From Rickettsiales bacterium (GTDB lineage Bacteria; Pseudomonadota; Alphaproteobacteria; TMED127), in assembly GCA_002690875.1 (NCBI GenBank), contig NZGH01000036.1, forward strand, positions 1 to 16,213: DNA of 16,213 bases. Reading direction: 5' to 3'. Below, one piece after another: positions 1-6,335 of this stretch (position 1 is its first letter; every line of letters begins with the position of its first letter). Under the pieces are notes generated by a model. That model was not told where the DNA came from, made no database searches, and saw only the letters and a list, made by a program, of their open reading frames with translations. The position numbers were made by a program, and so were the translations under genes.

Positions 1-88
1 ATTTTTATTTAGTGTATTGATTAAATTAAAAAGCCATGAAAATTTTTGAAATTTCTTTAAAAACCACTATTTAATAAATATTAGCTTT

Positions 89-1585
89 GTGAATAGATTT
101 AATTTAATTGTATTCTTTTCATTTTTTTTAATTATGGTTGCTTCGTATTACAATTTAAAGAAATCGGAGGAAAACCTTTTAACAAAATATGAGAATATTG
201 ATGGAACACCTGTTGTAATCACAAAACACTTTGAGGAAAACAATAAAGGTGAATTGATCATTCTCGCGCATGGATTTGCAGGCTCTACCAGCTTTATGCG
301 ATCCATTGCCGTCTCTTTAGCAAATGCTGGTCATACTACAATACGTTTTGACTTTCTTGGTCATGGAAAACACAAAAGTCCTTTTTTAGGAAATGTTAGG
401 GATCCAAATGGTCCATCCGAAAGATTTATCAAACAGCTTAATTTGATTATTGATACTTTTAAAAAAAAATATCAATACTCTAAAGTAATATTGATAGGAC
501 ATTCTATGGCTAGTGATATCATTATCAGATCTGCTAATGTTAGAGAGGATATAAGGTCGGTTATTGCAATATCCACCTACACCGATGTAAAACTAAAAAA
601 AACTTTCCCTAATCTTTTAATACTCAATGGCGAATGGGAAAGAAAATTAATTAAAAAAACTATAGAAATTTTCAATGATGATGGAATAAATAATGTAAAC
701 AAAAATGTTACTTATGGTTCGTTAAAAAATGGTACCGCAAGGAGAATGCAGATTATCAATGATGCTGATCATGTTGGCATTTTGTACTCCACTGACACTC
801 AAATTGTTATTGCAGATTGGCTCCAAGAGTTAGAGCCTTCTTTTGAAATTCGCAGCAGCAACTCAATTGGATTTTGGGCTGCTTCTGCATTTACTTCTTT
901 ATTCTTTATTTTTATAACGCTCATAAAACTTTTTCCGAGAAAAAAATCTGTAAATTTTGAAATAAATAAAAAAAGACTATGCATCGTAATTATACTTTCA
1001 TCAATTTTTATACCTTTTTTCTTACAATCATTTAGAGTTCAATTTTTAAATTATCCAGTACATAACTATGTTATCAATTATTTTTCTTTAATTAGTTTAT
1101 GTATTATTTTTTTTACGCCTTTAAAATTTAATGAAAAATGGTTAAATAATTTTAATTTTATTACTTTCTCTTGGATGATATTCTTTTACATTATTATTCT
1201 TGGTGGATTACTTGATAGTTATATAAGCTCATATTTCTTAAGTGTTGGAAGAATTACTGTTTTTCTACTATTAAGTATTTCATGCATATTTTTTTGTATA
1301 GTATTGCAAATGATTTACGAATCAGGTAAATATGGATGGCTTTTAGCTAATTTTCTAAAACTAAACGTTTTGATTTCTCTATCGATAGCAATTTATCTTA
1401 ATTTTGATGAACTTTTTTTGATGGCATACTTAATTTTGCTTTTTATTTTGTTTGGATTAATTTTTGGGTTTCTTTCAAACCTATTAAATAAAAAACAACA
1501 TAACTACTTGTCAACGGGAACAGCAAATGGAATAGTTTTGGCTTTGACTTATTCAAGCGCAGTGCCACTTTATTATATTTCTTAA
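89..1585 (+). CDS. Alpha/beta hydrolase fused to a multi-span membrane domain
   Basis: This is a predicted membrane-anchored serine hydrolase of 498 residues; substrate unknown. An N-terminal hydrophobic segment (about residues 4-20) is followed by an alpha/beta-hydrolase domain (about 40-250). The oxyanion-side HGFAG is at 61-65, GHG at 91-93, the nucleophile elbow GHSMA puts Ser139 in place, and the likely catalytic His228 lies in DADHVG. The acid is less clear; Asp/Glu around 182-184 is possible. After residue 260 come about eight hydrophobic segments (roughly 261-280, 296-314, 328-345, 357-375, 385-408, 422-437, 441-464, 478-495), an unusual extension for this fold. The start is a GTG without a clear Shine-Dalgarno; an in-frame ATG at 134 would delete most of the first hydrophobic segment, so GTG is preferred. 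The gene is followed 106 bp later by a Sel1-repeat gene on the same strand. The hydrolase call is firm from motifs; the function is open. Confidence 0.85.
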   Translation: MNRFNLIVFFSFFLIMVASYYNLKKSEENLLTKYENIDGTPVVITKHFEENNKGELIILAHGFAGSTSFMRSIAVSLANAGHTTIRFDFLGHGKHKSPFLGNVRDPNGPSERFIKQLNLIIDTFKKKYQYSKVILIGHSMASDIIIRSANVREDIRSVIAISTYTDVKLKKTFPNLLILNGEWERKLIKKTIEIFNDDGINNVNKNVTYGSLKNGTARRMQIINDADHVGILYSTDTQIVIADWLQELEPSFEIRSSNSIGFWAASAFTSLFFIFITLIKLFPRKKSVNFEINKKRLCIVIILSSIFIPFFLQSFRVQFLNYPVHNYVINYFSLISLCIIFFTPLKFNEKWLNNFNFITFSWMIFFYIIILGGLLDSYISSYFLSVGRITVFLLLSISCIFFCIVLQMIYESGKYGWLLANFLKLNVLISLSIAIYLNFDELFLMAYLILLFILFGLIFGFLSNLLNKKQHNYLSTGTANGIVLALTYSSAVPLYYIS

Positions 1586-1691
1586 CTTGTAGTGAAAATT
1601 TTATATAAACTTAATTATTGTAAGAAAAAAATTAAAAAAAAATTAATATATTGACTCTAAGCCATCATTATCAAATTAGGAAAGTTACTTT

Positions 1692-2291
1692 ATGAAATTT
1701 AGATTGATTATAATTTTCTACTTAATATTTATTTTTCCTCAAAAGTTATTTTGTACAACGATAATTGGTTCAAATTCAGGCTCTGAAGCCTTTATTAAGG
1801 GTGATTATAAAGTCGCCTTGTTGGAGTGGGAAAAAATTGCATCTAGAGATGAGGATGCGCAAATGAAACTTGGTATGCTATATATTTCAGGCTTATTAGG
1901 GTCAAAGGATTTTATTAAAGCGAAATATTGGTTTAGTGAAGCTGCATATAACGGTAATGTCTATGCAAAATACAACCTTGGAAAATTACATGAACAGCTT
2001 GGATCTGAAGAGGATATAAAAGAAGCTATTTCTTGGTATAGAATTGCTGCTGAGAGTGGAAATACTTTTTCTCAACTAAAACTATCTCAATTTTACATAA
2101 AGGGCATAGGAGTAGAAAAAAATATAAATATTGGACATATGTGGTTGAATTTATCGGCATCATCAGGAAATTTACAAGCAAATAAAAAAAAAATGGAATT
2201 ACAAAAAAAAATGACAGAAAAAGAAATTAGTTATTCTCATAAAATTGCAATAGATTGTTTAAGAAATAATTTCAAAGATTGTTCAGAATAA
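1692..2291 (+). CDS. Sel1-repeat (TPR-like) exported protein
   Basis: The 199-residue protein has an N-terminal signal sequence (charged KFR then a hydrophobic stretch to about residue 20, with Cys21). The Cys context (KLFC) is a poor lipobox, so a lipoprotein is not claimed. Three Sel1-like repeats follow, at about 55-90, 91-125 and 126-162, with a weaker half repeat before them. Diagnostic pieces are AQMKLGMLYISG, AKYWFSEAA, AKYNLGKLH, AISWYRIAAESGN and QLKLSQFYIKGIGV. The C-terminal 35 residues are Lys-rich and helical. Sel1 proteins are protein-protein interaction scaffolds, often periplasmic; no partner can be named here. A good Shine-Dalgarno (AGGAAAG, 1678-1684) sits seven bases before the ATG. 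The gene is probably co-transcribed with, or independent of, the upstream hydrolase; a hairpin terminator follows the stop. Confidence 0.85.
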   Translation: MKFRLIIIFYLIFIFPQKLFCTTIIGSNSGSEAFIKGDYKVALLEWEKIASRDEDAQMKLGMLYISGLLGSKDFIKAKYWFSEAAYNGNVYAKYNLGKLHEQLGSEEDIKEAISWYRIAAESGNTFSQLKLSQFYIKGIGVEKNINIGHMWLNLSASSGNLQANKKKMELQKKMTEKEISYSHKIAIDCLRNNFKDCSE

Positions 2292-2339
2292 TTTAAATTA
2301 TATTATTTTTGAATAAATTATATAACTAGTAATTAAAAA

Positions 2340-2364
2340 TCTATTAGTTGTTTAATAGACTTTT
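2340..2364 (+). terminator. Rho-independent-type terminator after the Sel1-repeat gene
   Basis: A 7-bp perfect inverted repeat (TCTATTA at 2340-2346, TAATAGA at 2353-2359) with a 6-base loop is followed by C and a T-rich tract (CTTTTTATTTT). Five A residues precede the left arm and can pair with the T tract across one bulged base. It lies about 50 bp past the stop of the Sel1-repeat gene. The stem is AT-rich and therefore weak. Confidence 0.6.
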
Positions 2365-2404
2365 TATTTTATTAATTAAAATGTCATTCATTGATTTACC
2401 TAAT

Positions 2405-2888
2405 TTAGATTTTTAATATCACAAGTTTAAGATATAAATTTAGCTTTCTTTTTTCTTTCTTTACACTTTTCCAAGAGTTTTTGAATGAGATTATTGATAT
2501 TATGCATGTGGTAAATTTAGGTATTATATGATCTTAAAGTAATTCAACTAACTTATGAATGACTGGATTATGGTCTACAAAAAAATTTTTTTTTGGTGGA
2601 ATCAAGATTAAATAATAATTGATTCTTTATCTGCGAGGTCAAGTTATTTAGCAAACAAAATTAATTTGTTTTTCTTTGGAAAAATGTAATCAAATGTTTC
2701 TCTAGTTCGCTGAGATGAACTAGAGAAAATGTAGTCTAATTCTTTAAATACTTTTTCAAATATTGACTACATTAACTTTGTATCTTTAATGACTTTTTTA
2801 AAACAATTTGTCAAAATAACCGAGTAAGGGATTTCCCCAATTAGATTTAGTATGTCGCAAAAAACAATCTTAAATTTAATATACACAA
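2405..2888 (-). pseudogene. Decayed SixA-like phosphohistidine phosphatase
   Basis: No continuous frame survives, but the minus strand carries the landmarks of a SixA-type histidine phosphatase in order across different frames. At 2849-2857 CGA CAT ACT encodes RHT, continuing RHTKSNWGNPLL, the catalytic RHxxxxW start of the family. A second frame gives FEKVFKELDYIFSSSS then QRTRETFDYIF (about 2680-2766), the conserved S..RT.ET block. A third gives VDHNPVIHKLVELL (HNP at 2564-2572), matching the family's GHNP motif with G changed to D. It ends IIPKFTTCIIS, then FKNSW and KLNLYLKLVILKI with a stop at 2405-2407, matching the usual PTC, W and C-terminal block. At least two frameshifts and several in-frame stops (for example TAG 2767-2769, TAA 2644-2646) are present. 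SixA dephosphorylates phosphohistidine in Hpt/phosphotransfer proteins; this copy cannot be functional. The start is approximate (TTG at 2888 at best). Confidence 0.72.
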
Positions 2889-3008
2889 ATTATTAATTAA
2901 AACTTTTCAATTTTTGAAAATTTTATCAAACATTATTTCATTTTTTTTATAAAAAATTTTACTATGAAAAAAAAAATATCTGTTTAAAATATTAGTATTT
3001 AATTATCT

Positions 3009-3036
3009 TTGAGTTTTATTTTTTTAGTAATAATAT
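3009..3036 (+). promoter_or_regulatory. Candidate sigma70-type promoter for selO
   Basis: TTGAGT (3009-3014) and TAATAT (3031-3036) are spaced by 16 bp and lie about 55 bp before the selO start codon. In such AT-rich DNA a match this good can occur by chance. A small GGTG/CACC inverted repeat (3046-3049 and 3054-3057) lies just downstream in the predicted leader. Confidence 0.35.
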
Positions 3037-3090
3037 ATAAATAACGGTGTAAGCACCCTAAACATTAAATCGATTTGGTATTTAAGTTAT

Positions 3091-4545
3091 ATGAAAGATT
3101 GTGGATTCAATTTTAAAACAACCTACACAACTCTACCAGATGAGTTTTTTACAGAGCCCGTAGTTGATAGTGTACCCTCTCCAAAAATTATTGTGTTGAA
3201 CAACTCTTTTGCTCGCTCTATTGGTTTGGATTTTTCTGATTTAACTATTGCAGAACAAGCTGAATTATTTTCAGGTAATCAACTTCCCATAGGATCAACT
3301 CCTTTTTCTCAGGCCTATGCTGGGCATCAATTTGGATACTTTTCAATGTTGGGAGATGGTCGAGCCCATACATGGGGAGAACATATTACTCCCTCAGGAT
3401 TGAGAATAGACATTCAGTTTAAAGGATCTGGAAGAACTCCATATTCTCGAAGTGGTGATGGCAAAGCAACTCTCGGACCAATGCTTCGTGAATATATTAT
3501 TTCCGAAGCTTTGTACAAATTAGGTGTCCCAACAACCCGTAGTCTCGCAGTAGTAAAAACTGGTGAGTCGATCTTAAGAGAAACTATTTTACCTGGAGCA
3601 ATTCTGACTAGAGTTGCTAGTTCTCATATACGAATTGGTACATTTGAGTTTGCTGCCAAACAATTAGACAAAAAAGGTGTGGAATTATTGATGAACTACA
3701 CCATTCACCGTCACTACCCTAGTTTGAAAGAAAGTAAAGATAAGGCTCTGAATTTAATTCAAGCTGTTATGGAAAAACAAGCAGAACTTATTGTTCACTG
3801 GATGCGCATTGGGTTCATTCACGGAGTAATGAACACTGACAACACAACTATCTCTGGAGAAACTATTGATTATGGGCCATGTGCCTTTATGGATGTTTAT
3901 GATCCCAATACTGTTTTTAGTTCAATTGATCATATGGGGCGTTATTCGTATGTAAATCAGTCAAAAATTATACAATGGAATCTCGCCAGACTCGCTGAAA
4001 CACTTTTAGCATTTATTGATAGTGATAGTAACAGAGCAATTAAATTAGCTGAGGAAAAAATAATGCAGTTTGAAAACATTTATAAAAATAAATGGATTAA
4101 GATGATGCGGTCTAAATTAGGAATGTTAGGTTCAGAAACAGGTGATGAACAAATTATTATTGACTTACTTGATTGGATGCACAAACATAATGCTGACTAC
4201 ACAAATACTTTTAGGGATCTTAGCCAACTTAGCAAGCCAATTGGTAAACTCTATGAGGAAAAGATATTCGAAGAATGGTACTTAAGATGGCGTGACAGAA
4301 TTAAGAAAAATATAGAGCCACTCAAATCATCAGTCTCTTTGATGAAATCTTTTAATCCTGCTGTAATTCCACGCAACCATCAGGTAGAATTTGTGTTAGA
4401 AGAAGCAAATAGAGGAAATCTAAAACCATTTGAAGATTTTTTATATGTACTTAAAGAACCATATATAGATAAAGAGTATTTAAAGCCCTTTCAAAGGGCA
4501 CCTGAGTTAAGCGAAAGAGTCTATCAGACATTTTGTGGAACATAA
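3091..4545 (+). CDS. selO: SelO family protein adenylyltransferase (UPF0061/YdiU)
   Basis: A full-length 484-residue member of the SelO family, a pseudokinase fold that transfers AMP from ATP to Ser/Thr/Tyr of target proteins and has been linked to redox homeostasis. Family blocks are intact: AYAGHQFGYFSMLGDGRA (75-92), the nucleotide-binding FKGSGRTPYSRSGDG (110-124) with Lys111, LREYIISEAL with Glu134, TRVASSHIRIGTFEF (173-187), GVMNTDNTTI with Asp250/Asn251, and IDYGPCAFMD with metal-ligand Asp260. The C-terminal PRNHQVE (427-433) and terminal FCGT are also typical. Cys482 occupies the place where the eukaryotic protein carries selenocysteine; there is no UGA readthrough here. The length agrees with E. 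coli YdiU (about 478 residues). No clear Shine-Dalgarno precedes the ATG. The gene stands alone on this strand between two pseudogenes, so neighbours give no functional hint. Confidence 0.96.
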   Translation: MKDCGFNFKTTYTTLPDEFFTEPVVDSVPSPKIIVLNNSFARSIGLDFSDLTIAEQAELFSGNQLPIGSTPFSQAYAGHQFGYFSMLGDGRAHTWGEHITPSGLRIDIQFKGSGRTPYSRSGDGKATLGPMLREYIISEALYKLGVPTTRSLAVVKTGESILRETILPGAILTRVASSHIRIGTFEFAAKQLDKKGVELLMNYTIHRHYPSLKESKDKALNLIQAVMEKQAELIVHWMRIGFIHGVMNTDNTTISGETIDYGPCAFMDVYDPNTVFSSIDHMGRYSYVNQSKIIQWNLARLAETLLAFIDSDSNRAIKLAEEKIMQFENIYKNKWIKMMRSKLGMLGSETGDEQIIIDLLDWMHKHNADYTNTFRDLSQLSKPIGKLYEEKIFEEWYLRWRDRIKKNIEPLKSSVSLMKSFNPAVIPRNHQVEFVLEEANRGNLKPFEDFLYVLKEPYIDKEYLKPFQRAPELSERVYQTFCGT

Positions 4546-4676
4546 TTTAAAAGTTAGGATGACTATGATCGCTTTGAAAATTTTTTTGAAAATGTAAACT
4601 ACAAACAGATTTTAATTATACTAAAACTTAATATTTATATTACTTAGTTTTAAAGATAAAAGGAGTTATTAAGATC

Positions 4677-5028
4677 TTGATTATGAATATTCTCGCGTTG
4701 ACAAATAAATTAAGAATCATTGCTAAAGAGAGAGATTGGGATCAATTTCAATCGCCTCGAAATATTGCTGCTTCGATATCAATTGAATCAGCTGAATTAT
4801 AAGAAGTTTTAATGGAAAAAAGGTAATTCATGGAATGAGTCTAAAGATCCAAATTTACGGAACAGAATAGTGGATGAATTGGCTGATATTTTTATTTATT
4901 TGTTGCGATTTGCTGATTTAGCCAAGTTTGATTTAGAAAGACCTACATTACAAAAAATACAAAAAAATATAAAGAAGTATCCTGTTTCAAAATTTAAAGG
5001 TTCTGAGGAAAAATACTATGAAATTTGA
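4677..5028 (+). pseudogene. Broken MazG/DCTPP-like nucleotide pyrophosphohydrolase
   Basis: The family (RS21-C6/DCTPP1-like, all-alpha NTP-PPase) hydrolyses non-canonical or excess dNTPs to the monophosphate and PPi. The first frame reads MNILALTNKLR, then ERDWDQFQSPRNIA and SIESAEL, the metal-binding E..E helix start. It then hits TAA at 4800-4802 where the family usually has Leu. Near 4814-4822 the frame must shift: the downstream frame gives KKGNSWNESKD, DELADIFIYLLRFADLA (containing the family's second metal motif E..D) and NIKKYPVSKFKGSEEKYYEI to a TGA at 5026-5028. The net shift looks like 2 bp lost relative to a typical LWKKGN stretch. AGGAG (4661-4665) precedes TTG 4677 and ATG 4683, so the old translation start is still recognisable. 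With only two lesions the loss looks recent; a sequencing error could explain one lesion but less easily both. Confidence 0.85.
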
Positions 5029-5090
5029 AAAAGTTTCTCTTTTAAATCGATTAAACTTTAAAAAATAATGTATGTGATTTTGATGTTATT

Positions 5091-5225
5091 TTAAATAAAT
5101 AGTTTTATAAAATCTTTGAACTCAACATTAAATTCCTCTTTATTTTTACTAAAGGAAAACAATTTCTTGATGTAGGGGTGATTTTCTGAGATATTTACAA
5201 ATTTTATTCGGATTGCTTGTTCCAT
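5091..5225 (-). CDS. Possible 44-residue ORF overlapping the sulfotransferase 3' end
   Basis: An ATG-started frame overlaps the last 22 bp of the sulfotransferase gene in another frame and runs through most of the following gap. It encodes a protein-like sequence including KFVNISENHPYIKKLFSF and FNVEFKDFIKLFI. It has no Shine-Dalgarno of its own and no family I recognise. It could be a lost C-terminal extension of the sulfotransferase after a frameshift, a remnant of another gene, or chance in AT-rich DNA. The sulfotransferase appears to end normally at YLWNKQSE, which argues against the extension idea. Confidence 0.2.
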   Translation of the reverse strand: MEQAIRIKFVNISENHPYIKKLFSFSKNKEEFNVEFKDFIKLFI

Positions 5226-6025
5226 AAATATTTTGTTTGAGGAAAGTTTTTGTAGCAAAATTCATAAGTTTCGATATAAGATTCTTGTATTTCCTTCATG
5301 GTGGAATTATCTAATTTTTCTTTCTTATTAGTTACATTAATTTTTTTTTGAATCATTTCTGGGTTGTAATTTACTCCAATAAAATTTGATAATTCCATTA
5401 ATTTTTCTTGTAAAAACATTTCTTCAAATATACCAATATAAATGTTTTCCTTTTTAAAAATCTTTTGAATTCTTTTTATTGGGTTGATGTAGAAAGAGTC
5501 AAATTTCCAAAAAGGATCGTTGATTTTGAAGTTTATTGCTTCAGAATCATTTAGATCATTTTTAATACTCTCATATAATTCTCTTTCCATTCTTACATTA
5601 CTCCAGAGTCTTTCCATAGGATCTCTTAGTAAATATACAACTTTTATATTAAATCCAAATGCTTCAAGGTATTTTTTTATATACTTGAGGTGATGTTCTT
5701 TAGCTCTTGCATAATGCGGGGTTATGTCACCAGTAATGCTGTATCCACTGTTAATAATAGAATTAAAATAAATTCCATAGTAATTTTTCATACTCAACAT
5801 TGTCCAACGCAAAAGTTCGTCACTACAGTATTTTTTTTTTGATTTTTTAAATAGTTTATATTTTTTTTCACTTTCTTTTTGATCAAGAAAAGCAAGATTC
5901 CAATAATGATATTCTTTCATCTGGCCAAAGTTAGCTTTAGGATCATTTTGAATGTATTCGTACAACCAAGTTGTACCAGCTTTTGGGGCTCCAATACCCA
6001 AGATAAAAGTTTTTTCTTCAGTCAT
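5204..6025 (-). CDS. PAPS-dependent sulfotransferase family protein
   Basis: This 273-residue cytosolic-type enzyme is predicted to transfer sulfate from PAPS to a hydroxyl or amine, commonly on a carbohydrate. The 5'-phosphosulfate-binding loop GAPKAGTTW is at 12-20 (consensus PKxGTT). GDITPHYA is at 99-106, and the 3'-phosphate-binding segment LLRDPMERLWSNVRM is at about 132-146, with Arg134 and the Ser142 position. The C-terminus YLWNK resembles the usual end of this family, so the gene looks complete. It starts at an ATG 25 bp downstream of a good minus-strand -10 box. It is divergent from the DUF4214 exoprotein gene across a 310-bp spacer. Acceptor specificity cannot be inferred; a role in decorating surface or secreted glycans is suggested only by that neighbour. 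Confidence 0.88.
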   Translation of the reverse strand: MTEEKTFILGIGAPKAGTTWLYEYIQNDPKANFGQMKEYHYWNLAFLDQKESEKKYKLFKKSKKKYCSDELLRWTMLSMKNYYGIYFNSIINSGYSITGDITPHYARAKEHHLKYIKKYLEAFGFNIKVVYLLRDPMERLWSNVRMERELYESIKNDLNDSEAINFKINDPFWKFDSFYINPIKRIQKIFKKENIYIGIFEEMFLQEKLMELSNFIGVNYNPEMIQKKINVTNKKEKLDNSTMKEIQESYIETYEFCYKNFPQTKYLWNKQSE

Positions 6026-6054
6026 TTTTATTCTTAAGCTAATAAAAAATTTAG

Positions 6055-6060
6055 ATTATA
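6055..6060 (-). promoter_or_regulatory. Candidate -10 box for the sulfotransferase gene
   Basis: A perfect TATAAT on the minus strand (ATTATA on plus) lies about 30 bp before the sulfotransferase ATG, which predicts a short leader. No good -35 is visible at 16-18 bp. Confidence 0.35.
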
Positions 6061-6303
6061 TTCTTCTAATTATTTCATTTTTAAAACATTAATTATTTTG
6101 ACAAATTATTTTTAACATTTAAAAATTAAATATTGTATTTACAAATTTAATTTTACAATAGTCTTATATTAATTAAACAAACATCATAGTTTTCTTAAAA
6201 AATAATTGTAATTATTTGTAGTTATTTTCTAAGTTTGAAAGCCGATATAAGTTAGTTTTTCTCATATAATGTCATATAGAGGTTTGTTCACTTTTTTTGA
6301 CTT

Positions 6304-6309
6304 TATAAT
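6304..6309 (+). promoter_or_regulatory. Candidate -10 box for the DUF4214 exoprotein gene
   Basis: A perfect TATAAT lies 26 bp before the ATG at 6336. The -35 region is weak (GTTTGT about 16 bp upstream). A second TATAAT at 6265-6270 is also possible. No Shine-Dalgarno is visible, so a very short leader is plausible. Confidence 0.35.
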
Positions 6310-6335
6310 CTAGTTAATTTGACAGTAATTCAAAA

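Larger units (their letters stand above)
6026..6335. other. Divergent intergenic spacer (310 bp), no gene seen
   Basis: The stretch is extremely AT-rich, has short stop-interrupted frames on both strands, and shows no protein family motif. It must hold the two divergent promoters listed separately. No convincing operator repeat was found. Confidence 0.6.

Noticed and set aside
799..984. Minus-strand 61-codon open frame within the hydrolase gene
   Set aside because: Antisense shadow of a motif-supported coding region, with no ribosome site. The same holds for short antisense or alternate frames at 6838-7020, 8081-8272 and 9277-9462.
2697..2728. Perfect 12-bp inverted repeat (TTTCTCTAGTTC / GAACTAGAGAAA) with an 8-base loop, looking like a terminator or operator
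   Set aside because: It has no T tract on either strand and falls inside the codons of the SixA fossil (the SSSSQRTRE block), so it is probably a by-product of that coding sequence.
4480..4545. Possible selenocysteine at the SelO C-terminus
   Set aside because: The codon at position 482 is TGT (Cys) and the frame ends in TAA; there is no in-frame TGA to read through.
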